Shown in pieces: positions 11,136 to 24,200 of a stretch of DNA of 64,000 bases. The stretch's first letter is position 1, and each line of letters starts with the position of its first letter. Origin of the DNA: Prunella strophiata (Eukaryota > Chordata > Aves > Passeriformes > Prunellidae); contig JAZBQD010000014.1 of assembly GCA_036583965.1 (NCBI GenBank), forward strand, positions 66,494,395 through 66,558,394. The letters are read 5' to 3'. The position numbers and the translations under genes are program-made. The notes under the pieces are model-generated. The model was not told where the DNA came from, searched no databases, and worked only from the letters and a program-made list of their open reading frames with translations.

Positions 11136-14100
11136 AAACCTCTGAGCAATCATATTTTTGATACCAGAGGTTCTTTAGTTAACTTTATAATGTGACCTCG
11201 TTATTTATCCAACATGTGTATTGTATAAAATATTTCTGTTGAGCACAAACAATGCAAAGTTTTCCTGGATGGAAGCTGAGAAATGGTGGGTTACAGGTTA
11301 GATTGCCAAACAATCCTTGCAACCATCAGTTCTTACTGGAACAAGCATCACTTGGTCTTTTCACAAAAAGCCCTACTCATAGATGACTTGTATTTATTCA
11401 GAGTACAGTGCATCTACAGAGAAACTGCAAAATAATGTTCTAAAAATGTGAAGTTTCTTTTCCCAGTATTAAATAGGATGTGGGGAAATAAGGATGTGCT
11501 CGGAGGGCAGACCTGTTAATATTGGGGCCCCTATCTTGCACAATATTTTGTCACTTGCTAAGACTTACTAGGCAAAACTTAAAGATAATTCCAAGCAATT
11601 TGAAATCATCTATCAGACTTCAGCATTACTCACTCTTGTATTTTGTATGCCAGAAAGATAAACCATAATATAGAGCAAAATTATTTCTGGAACTGCATAT
11701 TGCACATTTTCACTATAAAGCATATCATAAGCTTTGACACAGAGATAACTAAGCCATCACTTGTCAACCTCCTCTCATTCCATCAGTCTTAAAAATTAGG
11801 ATAAAAAAAGCTTTTCATGTGCAACAACAGGCTACATATTAGTCCTGCAGTGTTGTAAAAAATGTGGAACTAAATATCAGACAAGCCCAATTTAAAATGA
11901 TGAAACACTTCTGAATTCTAAAACAATTAGGCTAATTTACAACACATGGCCTGATACACTGGAAGTTTTAATCCTTTTATTTTCCTTTTTGAAAGAGGGG
12001 ACATTTTTTCATGCTAGTCATAAATTAGTACAATCAAGACTTATTTCTTTTTTTCTCTGAATACTCTTCAAGAGCAATTCTTACGCCTCCCAAAGAGGTT
12101 TGTGGAAGATTCATATTTTACCTGGGAAGAGATGCACAGAAGTAAATTACAGAGTTAGGAAAGGTAAACCATGGCTATAACTGAAAAAGAGCATAATCTC
12201 CTTTTCCTGTGCCTTTTCAGTGATGCTGTGCTGCAAATTTACTCAGCTTTCACTGCTAGGTCCCTCATTTCTGCTTGTAAATCAGGGATCCTGGGGTGCT
12301 CTGAAGATTAATCAGATGAGGGTTGTAGTTTTCTCCTCTGCTCTTTGTGATGGTTCCTCCCAGAAAACACATGCACCTTGAGTATTTCTGATCCCTCTGG
12401 GGATGAGATTTAAACAAACACTGACATTGTTAATGCAGCCCTGCTTGATCACGGTACTAAAAAGTCATTAAGGATGTTTCAATATCCACTCAGTTATTGC
12501 CAGTCTTTTAAGACAAAGAGAAAACTGGAGAAACTCTTTCCTTTACCACAGGACAGTGTTAGTGATGGCAGCAACATTGCTCAAAACTGACTCTGAAGAA
12601 TATTTTGGCTCCTTTCTTACAGGATACTGACATTTAAAGGATAAAACATAAAACAAAAGATACAGGGAATTCACAACACTTTTAAGGTTTTCCCTTTTGC
12701 AACACACATGGGCAGTAGATTTTAAATGAAAGTTCTGTTTCTCTACACTTAAGGGTATTAATATTTTAGTATGACTGCATCTGTGAATGAAGACATTCAA
12801 AAAGCCATTATGTTTTCAACTTAGGTTAATAATAAGGCTATTTTTCCACCCACTCTCTGGCACAGCTGTAATGTTCTTGGCCTCAAGTGGGAGGCAATGT
12901 GGAACAAGGATTAGCAAGATGGATGATATACAACATACAGTGCCAGTTCATATAAAATATTACTAGATTGGAAATGACTGTTTACTGTCTCAGTGATTAT
13001 ATGATCACTTTTTTTCCTTCCAAAGAACATACAGGATGTGGTGCTCCTCTATGCCAATAAAGCTTAGTGCATAGCACCTGGGTAATGACAAATTAATTTT
13101 TGAGCTAAGCCTGATGAAGGGGTCAGCCAAAATCCTAGGCAGAGTTTATCCCCAGTACTATTTTACATGACAGAAAATGCATCCCTCCAATTCATCAATA
13201 TTAGCACAGAAGAGAGATTATACAACAAAAAATAAATAAAATGGTGGGAGAGAAACACAAAAAAATGTTAGGACTCTGTGTGTTTACAGTACAATAATAA
13301 AACATTTAATCTTTGAGTTGTAGGGGGGAGTTGGAAAGAGTGTCCCATGGTCCACTTCCAAATAAAATTGGACAAAACATTTAGGAATGCACTAACCAGA
13401 ACAAGCATAGATTTGGCAGACAACAGGCTGGATGAACCAGCAGGGTTTTTTTTTTTTATTCAAGTTAGGTTTCCAAACCTGAGACCTTTGCATCCTAGAA
13501 CTCAAAATCTCTCACCTGATCTAGAGACCAACCCCTTTGACAAAGGCCACAGTGGCTCAAATATGAGCAGCCAGGGATGCTGAGCCCTGGATCTTGGCCT
13601 GTTTCTGAACAGCCTTACCTCAAACCAGAAAGCACGTGGGTCAAGTGTTATGTCTGATCAAGTCACAAAACTTCTTTAACCACAAAGTCAACACCAGTTG
13701 TTTAAATACCAAGTGCTCAGCAGTTCCCATCCCTTGGACTACTGGCCACAGCCACTGCCAAAATATCAGCAATATTTCAGAGTTGAAAAATGTTTTCTTT
13801 AATAATTTTAGTGAGAGAGCACTTTCACATGAAAGAGAAACAAAAGTGTTTCTAAATGGCAAAATCATTTCTTGTCCCTAAGCAAAGGTCCACTGAAAGC
13901 TGTGTGCACAACCCAAGCCACCTCCATTTTCATCTGGTTTATTGATTTAATAAAGCATATAAATTGGCTTATATAATTATTCTACCAGCTGCAGACGATC
14001 CAGATTCACTGAACAAACTATTCCCACAAAATATTTTCATTGAAATTAATCTTAATGTTCACTCCTCCTTCCCCCACAAGCCAACACTGGGGCACTTTGA

Positions 14101-14312
14101 AATGCACATTAGCTACTTCAATAAATAAGTGAGCAATTCTTGGTTTTCTTAACCATGCAGGGCATAAGTGGATGATCTCTTTGCATGCCCTGGATGATGA
14201 AAAAGACATTAAGTATTAGGATTTTTCCTGTTTGGGTAGCCCTGTGAAAGGCAGCCAAGTTTGCAGGCTCGCTCTCCCCATAATTTCCAAAGCGTCAGAG
14301 TTTCCATGAGCA
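7669..14312. other. Intronic sequence, no gene seen
   Basis: The stretch is AT-rich unique sequence with a long (TA)n tract at 11075-11133 and no supported exon. An exon-like 33-base unit at 9707-9739 on the minus strand was considered and rejected. A perfect donor-like AG|GTAAGT on the minus strand near 10252-10262 has no exon attached that I can recognise. Confidence 0.6.
11075..11133. repeat. (TA)n microsatellite
   Basis: About 29 uninterrupted TA dinucleotides. Such tracts are self-complementary, prone to cruciform extrusion and likely to vary in length. A small CpG-bearing stretch (ACGGACGCGC, TTCGC, ACCGAA) sits just before it at about 11003-11030. Confidence 0.97.
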
Positions 14313-15059
14313 GTGCCCCTCCCAGTCAGGTCACCAAAGCCTCAGCCCTGCATGCCCCAGCCTTTTTTTTTTTTTTTGCAGGGCTTTGTTCCAATACTGG
14401 GAGCAACTACCCAAAGTTTGAAAGTCTGCTCCTTTGACACACTTGATCTGGCAAGTGTAGAAGAAATGCTGCTAGATGAGAAGAAGAAGAAAAAAACCCA
14501 AGAAGTAGGCACATTCCCTTCTCCTACTCACTCTCGAATGATCTTTGTGCTTTCTTCTTTTAATTCTTATTTAAAATTTCAGCCCTTTACAGTGAGATCA
14601 GCAAGAACAGACCTTTGCTTCACCAAAGATGCACAAAGCCCTTTTGTTGAGGACATGGGTCCAAAACTGTGGCATCTGGGCTGTGCAGCTCTCAGTGCAG
14701 GCACACTGTCAATCCTTCTTGTTCAGCTCTGCTGTCAGTGTTTCAGGACAAAGATCATTCTACCAATCTGTTTGTACAGCATATTGTACAATCTGTTACG
14801 TGCATCTGCAATACAAACAGTAAATGATAATAAGAGCATGTGGACAAGGCTGGAGCCCCAGATTTTGGGTGCCTTTGTTATCTGTGGCTTTTGGACCCTG
14901 GTCTGCAGCTGCACTTTTGACTTGCTGCATGCACACAATGTACCACGGGCACTCGCCATGAAATCTAAATACTGCCTATTCCCTATTAAAAATACCCAAA
15001 TGGTGGTTTTGCCCCCTTCCTCCTATTTCAAGGGAGTAATTCCAAAGTTAAAACCATGA
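14313..15059 (+). other. Longest open frame in the window, 248 codons, unknown
   Basis: I do not recognise this protein. The frame runs from an ATG at 14313 to a stop at 15057-15059. Residues about 18-22 are a Phe run caused by a T tract, and a Lys run occurs at about residues 57-61. Three hydrophobic stretches lie near residues 120-138, 146-160 and 185-205, which could be membrane segments or AT-rich chance. The T tract followed by GCAG at about 14363-14382 resembles a splice acceptor on the plus strand, opposite to CELF2. No Kozak-strength start, family motif or paralogue is visible. A chance frame, or an exon of an antisense noncoding RNA, is more likely than a gene. Confidence 0.2.
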
Positions 15060-18000
15060 CCACACCAATGGGAATGAGACACCAAACTACCTTTTGTAAT
15101 ATCCTTCTCAAATACAAAACAAAGCCATGAAACTTAGGGAGAAAGAGGAACAGCTCATGCCAGATGTTACCTAACTGAATGCTCAATCATGAACACTACA
15201 TACAAATGTATGAGAAAAAAATGCCTACTCTTAATCAGATTGTTCTCCCAAAATCACATCTGACTGCAACAGTAATAATGTTTCATCCTTACTAAATGTT
15301 TGCCTTTTTTTTTTTTTAAGACAGCCAACTCTGCTGACATTTCTGCACAGAACGTGACACTCTGCTCCTTGCAGCACAGATTGCCAGACTGCTGCTTTAC
15401 ATGCTGATTTCTCTTTTGTGAACTGAGACCTTGAATTCTTTCATGGGGGAAAAGCAGATCAATGATTTTTTAAGAGAGCTGAACAATTCCGTGTAATGAA
15501 CATCAGTTAACACGGGCAATTACTCTTTCTTTTTCTCCCCCAAAACAACACCACAAAAACAAAGAGGAGATTGTAACTCCTTTGAATGGCATGTGCCTCA
15601 CTGACTGTACCAGAATGCCACCCACATGCAGAAATACGGGTGGGTGAAGTTCAGGAGTGACATGTGGCTTGTTAAAATATAAGATGCGTAGGTGAATAAA
15701 AACTTTTGCCATTTGATTCAGCCAACAATAAAGAAAGTTGTTGTAGAAACTATTCCACTGTTTCCCAATTTTCATAAAAGATTGGTTCAAACCTTCTTTC
15801 TTTGTTGCTTTTGTTGCTGAATGAATGGAGAATAAAAGGTGTTTTTTTTTTCTTTTCTAGATTTCATGGTTTTTTTTGCTTTTTAGAGAATACATGTGAA
15901 AGGAAAATAAAATTATATCAAACATAAAGGAGACGCAGGCTTTAATGGGAATTTTGACATTCAAAAATATTCTGCAAAAACATCCAATATATCACATTTT
16001 CTCCTTAATGGTTAAAACATAAGTGTCGGAAAACTATGGCTCTCTTTATCCCTGGTTTGAAGCATGTCTCTGGCTATGTCCCTGCGTTTCCACGCGTCTG
16101 AATTTTCTGTTTATATCATGTGAATATGTAAATCCACCTCATTTACATTTCTGCTTTTATGTAGGAAGTCACACAAAATACCTCTCTGGATCTCATTGTG
16201 GCATATCCGTATAATGCGAGAGTGAGAGTCCTGCATTAACAACAGCATTAAAAACACCACCAGGATTATTCAATGAAATCCCTCTGCCAGCACTGCTGTT
16301 ATTTGTGGAGGGCTCCCAAACCCCAGTGTGGATCACCCCCAGTCCCTCCTGAACACCCAGCCAATGCTTGGTTCCATCACTGGTGCAGCCATGACCCAAA
16401 CCAGGTACACCCAAGCTGGGAGGGACACTCATGCCAAAAATCACACCTCCCTTAGGCACTTAAAAAAGCACTGGGAAGAGGAGTCTCCAAAAAGAGCCTT
16501 GTTAAAGGGCTCAGTGATTCCATGCTCTGTACACACACCAGTGCCTGTTCCCAGCCTCCAGCCTGCTCCTGTTCAGCAAAGCAGTGAAGGAAATGCTTTC
16601 ATTTTAATCACTTGCTGAAGTCATCAGGACTGTGTGCTTAGTTGAGCAGGGGTCTTTATGAACCAAATATTATTCTTAGTAATAAGGAGACCTGGCAATA
16701 CACTAGATGGAGCTTTTGATAGTAAGTAACATTAATTCAATTAAATCCTCTTACAGCACACACTCTCCAGCTAATGCAGTTTACAGTGAAATTTTCTCTG
16801 GCACTCATTTAAATATAATTGCTGCACTTATCTTGTCATGAGGAAATTTCTGAAGGTTACTTGTACTGTGCATGTGTAAACCTACAAGCTACACTGACCT
16901 TTGGTTTTGAGATATTTTTTTTTTTTAACTACTTAAACTGCAGCATCTAAATGATGATGATAATAATAATAATAATAGTCATAGTAATAGTAATAATTCC
17001 CTACTTGCACACAGCATCTTTTAACTCAATACATGCCCAAGTGATAACTAGCAAGTAACACAGCACAGAAAGGCATCATATGCTAACTGGGAAGAAAAGC
17101 TAAAACTGTTAATGAAAATGCTGGGAGATGACACATTTGAAAACCTGAATTTTCATTAGAGTGTTTTGCACTGTTCTTCTGAAAAACACAAAGGTGTTCT
17201 CCATGGAGACAATTTTATATTTATCTTTCATACACAAGCTGGCATTAATAATAACTATGGGGCACTTGAGCAGCACACTTTGGCATCATTTTCTGTCTGA
17301 ATCAGAAAAGAGGTTCACATCCATTGATCCAGTAGACTGGTTTTGGTGACAGTCCCAGCTTTTTTCATAAGGGTAGCCCAGTGATACATTGGAAAGCAGT
17401 TTCAATCACTTGCAAAACTGCAAAAAGGGAGGTGTCAGCCAAAAAACCCCAGCAAACAAATCAAAAAACCCACCCAAACACAAAGTACAACTTCAGTGTG
17501 TGTGCACAACTACCCATATTGAAAGTCTCGAGAGTTTAATGAAATATGGGAAGGACAAGTGTAGAGATAGGAAGAGAAAATTGCTGAGAATTATGGAAAA
17601 GAGCATTTTGGAATGCTCTACCTATTCCACAGTGGACATTTCAGGCCCTTGTCTTGGGTAAACCTTCCTTGAAAGTTCTATCATAAACTCTTTTTCTTAT
17701 CTTTTTCTCACAGTGAGAAGCATCCTCAAGTTGAAGATCTACCCAATTTTACCATTTGAAATGGAGAAGAGATAGTAATTTTGGGTCACTCTGCACCAAG
17801 CAGAGAATAACCAAGCAACGCACACTGAAGTGCTGACAGCCATGGGAGGTGGGAAATACCAAATCTAAAAGGGAAAAAACAACTTCTGAGGCCACTCAAC
17901 CTCTGTCCTGAGCTCAGCATTACACAAGGAAACCCTGCTGCCTAGTTTTTACTTCTCTTTATGCATGGGCAGGTGTTTGGAAGGGTGGGAAAGATTTGAC

Positions 18001-21000
18001 ATAAGGTTTATTTGGCCACCAAGGCTCATGAAGACTCTTTTTTTTTTTCTTTTTCTTTTTGGTATTAAATAAAAAGAGGGACCAAGGACCCTGCTTTTCC
18101 CATTTCCTTCCTCCTGCTCAGACTCATGCCTGCCACATTAAGAAACACCAAGCAATTTTGTTCAGCTCTTATGGCACACAATAGCAGACGTTCAAGAGAG
18201 AACGTGGGACTGTGAAGCATTTTAAAACTCTTAAATAAAATGTGGGCTACAGGAGGACTCTCATTCAGAAGCAACATTTTCCCTTCCACTGAGAGTTCCC
18301 CCATGCTCTGGTGAAGTGAATTAAAATTGACACTGAGAAAAATCTAATTGAGCCAGAGACAACACAACACTTTTCACTACAGAAACTCAAGTCCTGGTGG
18401 AATTAGTTGGGTTAATATAGTCCATTTTAAATCTACAATGATTTTTATATCCCATGATCTGCAAATAATAAAGGAAGATTGTTGTTTAAGACTCATTGTA
18501 TTAATTAGAGGGAGCATAGGAAGAGTGAGAGTTGGTGCCTTTGGGTCTGCTCCACACTTGTTTTCTAACTGCAGTTCTCATCAGATCCGATTAATATGTG
18601 AATAAACTAATGCAGATCTCACCTGGGCAGTGTTAACATAACAAAATTTTTGTGTCAACCAGCTCAGGCATTCACAGCAATGAAAATGAAGGGAGCAGAT
18701 TTGATTTAGGCAAAACGACACCAGCATAGAGAGGACATTATTCACTGTCTGCTCAAAGTGACTCAAAAAATTTGGGAAACGTTCCCCCAGGCCTCTGTAT
18801 CTCAGTTCTTCCAGCTGGTAAAAATGGAGTGATGCTATTTTTCTCCCTTTGCAAAACACTTGGAGATGTCTGGCTGAAGCAGCAGCCCTGCTCCTTACGG
18901 TGCCACACTTATCCTTGCAGCAAAAAGTTTCCTGCAGTACATTATATTAATCTACTCCCTATTGTGGTACAGCTCCCTAAAATTGCAGTTGAAGGCATAA
19001 CATCTTGAGCTATGAGGAGAGTTTAATTACTGTTTGAAACATAAATTTTCCCAATTCAGTTGGGTGAATAAGAGACACGGTTTATTAGAAAACATCTTCC
19101 ACCTCTTTACAGCTCTTCTTAGTCCTCTAAAAGAATGCCTGAATTTGATGCAGTAGTTATTTTAAATTAAAACCACAAGGTAGTAGACACTGAAGTTTTC
19201 TCTTACACAAATAATAATGAATTTATGCACCACAGAGTTTAATCTGCAGAGTGAAAGTCTAACGTCCCACTTAAAACTGCATACTCATGGGCATAGATTA
19301 GACAGTAATTAGGTTCAGTGAGAAACTGAAAAGATCCACTGGAAACATTCAAATTTAATTTATTCACTGGCTTGTCTCAGAGTGTTTTTATAAGCAATTA
19401 GAAAGACACAGATTCCTGAAAATGCATTCTTTCCCAAGACAGATGGACCGGGAGATTTATATGGCATACACAGCCTTCCACCCACTAGCTCACTGGCTTG
19501 AGTTAAGCTCAAACCAGGCTTAGAAGCCACTACCAGACTTTATCCTCAGGGAGTTATTTGCTATTCTTTTGAAATATGCTGATGGTTACAGTGCACTATG
19601 AAACCAATGTCTTAAAAAAAGAGTAATAGTACAACTGGCACAGCACATCTTTTTATAGCATCTGTACCACTGAAGTCTGACACTGAGGATGTTGTGGGTC
19701 CTGTCAGACCCAAAACAAGCCCAAATCTACCCTCTTGCTACCCTGCTCCCACAAAGAAAAATACTGGGTGACAAGGTCTGGTGCAGGGAAGATAGAAGTA
19801 ATGAAATAGTAATTAATTTACACTGGTATACATGCTATACATATCTGCTTTTAATGCATTTCAAAATTATAAAGAATAGCAGACAGCATTTCAAGGCCCT
19901 CCTGGGGTTTAAGTTTTATGTTAAGAACGAGCAAAATTGATGACATATTTATGCTGAAATGTTTTATGTGGTCTTTAGCTTTTTATTGTGACCCTTCATT
20001 GTAATATTTATGTCTCTCACATCATCTCAGCAGTGACAGAGAAATTCTTAGTGCCTTGGAGTCTCTCCTTCTATCTTTTAAAGAGGAAATCTTCCTGCAT
20101 TGTGGGTTTTAATTTTAGGCTATTATTTATTTGTGCATATATGTACACAGGCACCTGTGACTGATTTTAGTGGGGTGAAAGGAACAGAAGATACAAGCAA
20201 TAAACCACTGTGTTTGCAGGGGAAATGAGAGATTTGGAAGCTGCAGTACACTCAAAATCCATGCTCATAAGGCTGCTTCCCAATTACACTTAATTTTTGA
20301 CACTGCTTAGTAGTCAAATGTTTTCTTCCTTTGAGATCCTTGCCAAAGTGTGTGAAGATTTCAGACCAGTCCCCACATCCTTTGCAAAATCTCCTTATGT
20401 GTTAGGAGCAAATGATTTTGATATTAGAACTGCACAGAATAAGAAACACTACATAATAAGAGAAGGGATGTGTTTGTTTTGAAGCCATTGTCTTTTAACA
20501 CAAACTCACATAACTTTTTATGTGAGAGTAGATAAATAGTGTGTTTATTCACGTAATAGAAAATTGGAGGAGGAAAGGATTTCAGTGCCACAACGTCATA
20601 AAATGGTTGAATCTCATTGATGTAAGCTTTAATATGGAACTAAAGATAGTGGATACCATAAATATCAAACTGACAGTATCTGGCACTTTTATAGATATAT
20701 ATATTTTAAGTGTAGGCAGCAATCTTGAAAATACTTAAAACATGCCTGTGTTTTATGTCTGAGTATTATATCTATTGATTAATTCCCTGCGTGCAAGTGT
20801 GTGCAAGACTTAGATTTTTCCATGCATTACAGTTTTTTTTCCTTTGAGATTATATATTTGAGAAACTGAGCTTTGGCATACTATTCACATTCAACAAAGC
20901 AATTTGATTATTTGGTTTTTTTTCAATTTTACTGAAAGATCAGGCTGTTTTAACTGCCTGCCTATGTGGGGTTTTTTCCCCCAATGAAGTGATGTCATTA

Positions 21001-22239
21001 CAAGCAACAGATTACACATTCATATTTTACAAACATTTGGGACTCTTTTTTAAAGTTGTTCTAAAATATTCTATGGGTAAATGCTGGATAATGTGTTGAA
21101 GTTGTCAGCATTATAGCACACGTGAGCTGAAGTTCAAAAATTCCTTTTCAAACACCCCTTTACTGAACTTGCCTTCCCCCCAAGTGTTTATCAGACATGC
21201 ACTTTAGAAAGAAACACAACTGGAATATGAAGTCCTGCTCCTCTCATATCTGTACATGGGTTTTTTATCAATTTAACGAAAAAGGTTCATGTAGTTAAAG
21301 TTAATGCATTTTTTTTTCATCATAGATGTAATTAATAATGTGCTTATACAGTCTTACCTTACTTTTTAAAATTCATATGCAGTTGTAAATCATAGTTAAG
21401 CTGCTACAAAACTGCAGCCAATGAGCCCCAAAGTGATCTACTTTAATCCCTCAGAGATGTGTTATTTTTATTAACTTCTTACAGCAATACCTCGAGTTCT
21501 CATTTCTGGACCAAGCTGTGATAAATACCATAAAAATGGGGAGGGAAAAGATGGCTAAAAGTAAAAATAGCTTCCACTACAGTCATTCATGCACTGTATA
21601 CAGGAACTTTAGAAACAAGGCTACCTCTATATTTAAATACCACAACTGAAAAATCCTCTACTCAACTCCCCCCACCATCCTCTGGTCTTCCCATTCTGCA
21701 ACCACAGCCCCCTGCCCCTGTTACAGTCTCTTCACAAATATCTTCCATTACTTCTATTCTGTCTGACTGGGTTGGGTTTCTGTGATAATTTTTGCTATCA
21801 CAAGGGCTGACCTTCTTGCCATTGTCAGTGAAGGGAGTACACAGTGAGACTGATTTAAGTGGGCAACAGGTTTGCAGTCAAGTATGCATTGGGATTTACC
21901 CTGATCTGCTCCCTCTCTTCAAAGCAATGCAAAAATATCAGGGGACACCAATCTCAGCCCCTCTTTGTGCTGGACATGGCTAAGGCACTGACAGCTTTGC
22001 ACCTTGTCCTGTTTATGGGCTGAAACTGCACTTGGACATGGGGAGCAGTTGTGTCATGTCCTGGTCCAGATGCATTATTTCAAAACACTAAATGGAAGCA
22101 AGCAAAAGGAAAGTTTCTTTTGGAACTCTTACTGCTTCTTCTGGAAGCCATTCTCTGCTCTGCAAGTGGAGGAAGAAAGTTTGACTTGAGAAGTAGAATT
22201 TTTTTCTGTTGGCCTGCTGTTCCTCAGTCTTAAGACTAT
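15060..22239. other. Intronic sequence, no gene seen
   Basis: AT-rich unique sequence with a degenerate ATG/ATA trinucleotide repeat at 16951-16997 and several T runs (for example 15305-15318 and 18037-18060). I see no exon, RNA gene or mobile element that I can support. Confidence 0.6.
16951..16997 (+). repeat. (ATG)n/(ATA)n trinucleotide repeat, imperfect
   Basis: Three GAT units, then ATA units, then AGTA interruptions up to TAGTAATAATTCC. It is a simple repeat in the middle of AT-rich intron. Confidence 0.85.
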
Positions 22240-23300
22240 GCTGTGCAGTCCCTGGGTTTAATATTAATTGAAAGAGCTTATCTATTCCTGCCTTTGGTAT
22301 GCACTTCAACATACTGCAGAAACTTCAATTGTATCCCCTTACAACTTTTTCTTTCCAAACCAAGGTACAGTCCTGTATTCTTCCTCAGCTTTTCCCCTTT
22401 TAGCTTTCTTGTAAGTCAATGTTTGAAGCCCTTTACAAGTTAACCTTTGTAGACCTTTCACCATGGCTCAACCCTTCCTGACTTCATACAAAATCATGCT
22501 GCTCTTCTCTGGACCTCTGCCCTTTTCTATAGAATGGTACTAAATATTGGTAACTGTAGTTTAAACATGATTTAAAAAATCCTTCTTTAAGTGGTGCAGT
22601 ATTTCCTTGAAGGCTCTATTCAATGCTTCCATTTATACAGCTCACATTCTCTGTGCCTTTTTGACCACACAGATACAAAACATCATCTCAGTCCTTTTAT
22701 AATATGTGCACTCTTCAAATCCTCGCCTGCTCTCAAATCTTTGAAAAATACACTCATTCAACACATGTGTTCACTCAAAATAAAATTTACTCTTCTCGCT
22801 CATGGTTCATTTTACCCAGCAGAATCTCTTTGTGTTTGATTGTTTTCTCCAGGTTATCAGGTGGCTTCTCCCCCATCTAGTCCCTTCTGCATGATCCAAA
22901 AAGTTGGATAACAAGTTGGTGGTTCATTCTGTCAAAGCCATTTACATAGAGAGTGAAAAAGTATTGATCTCCAATAACAGTCCCTGTTGCTCTCCAATCA
23001 TCATCCCCTCTCTTCCCCTGGCCCGTAACCTTTCCCCATTCTAATCTGCCCTCCATCATCTACCCAGCTCCTTTCCCCATTTGGAAATGGGTCCTTCTCT
23101 GCTTCACCAGCAACTGCATGGATTAGTCTCCTGTGTGACACTGTGTGAAATGCCCCTGGGAAATCAGCTTGATTATATAGATGATTTCACACCTGTCCGC
23201 TTTCACAGAAACTTCTTGAAAAACTCCATCAGATTTGTCGAGTAAGAATTACTTTTTCTAAAAATCAGCTCACATCTGGAATATATTCTATAATGCTATT
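22240..23300 (-). mobile_element. Old, diverged CR1-like LINE fragment
   Basis: Read in reverse this resembles the internal-to-3' part of CR1. Landmarks on the plus strand are CTGCTCTTCTCTGGACC near 22500, ATTCTGTCAAAGCCATTTAC near 22930, ATCATCTACCCAGCTCC near 23055, GTGTGAAATGCCCCTGGGAAATC-like text near 23145 and a TAGATGATTTCAC-like block near 23180. These correspond to the CR1 segments around 'lead to overestimated family loss of the reverse transcriptase' end, that is the conserved region coding for the polymerase thumb, with many changes. The element is clearly older than the other CR1 copies here, and its edges are uncertain. Confidence 0.5.
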
Positions 23301-24091
23301 TACAACCCATTTAAAGTTATAGATTTAAGATTCCTTAAGGTTTAAAATTAAATACCCTACAGGCAGAAACTTCAACATAAAAACTCAGCTTTAAGTTATC
23401 ATTCACTCTTCTTCCCCATTGTACTTGTATTTACTGACATCTGGCTTTTGCCAGTCTTGTGTGAAACTTCTTATATTGTACAACACACCTGCTAAAAAAT
23501 AACATGCAAGCACTTTTTAATACAGTGCAGGAAAAGATTTCAAGTCTGCATAATAACAAAATATTGGTCAGCTACCATCACAAAAATTTAGCCTAACACA
23601 CACATGCACAATGGCTGTGGGCACATGTCCTGCCATTTGAACAGCAAATGTGCTCATAGTGCAACTCATCTGATCTCAAAAGCTAAACAATGTTCATGTG
23701 GGCCTCTGAGAGCATTCAAAACACAGAATAAGATATGAAGTGTAGAGAAACCCTGGCTCCTGGAGTGCTGGCTGAAGGGAGCTTTTAAAGAGCATCTAAA
23801 AGAGTTTTGCCAAACACAATGTACTGAAAGTGCCTGAAGGAGCAGAGACTGCAATTGGCTGTGTGGTGTCACAGTGACAGTCAAGGAACAAGGAGCAGCT
23901 GGTCTTTGCTGCAGGTTAGGACACTCAGGACAGGCATGTGTGACAAAGTGAGTGCCACAGCTCTGCTGCTGTGCAGGACTGCCCGAGTTCCTTTGCTCCT
24001 ACTGTACCAGGCACTGTGAGAGGGACCTGCTGGAGGAGAGGGATCATCCCCACTGCCTGCACCAGACTATTTTGGAAGGGCTAGACTGAGG

Positions 24092-24113
24092 CTCAGTTCA
24101 GTTCAGTTCAGCC
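24092..24113 (+). repeat. (TTCAG)n short tandem repeat
   Basis: About four TTCAG-like units in a row, with a further TTCAG shortly after. A minor microsatellite. Confidence 0.75.
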
Positions 24114-24173
24114 CTTCAGCACCACTGAAGTGGTGCTCAAGCAAGCCAGGTAAGTTCTGCCTCCTATATGCAT

Positions 24174-24200
24174 TTCTCTCTCTCTCGCTATATATATATG
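24174..24200 (+). repeat. (TC)n/(TA)n simple repeat
   Basis: Six TC units, CG, then six TA units. Confidence 0.85.
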
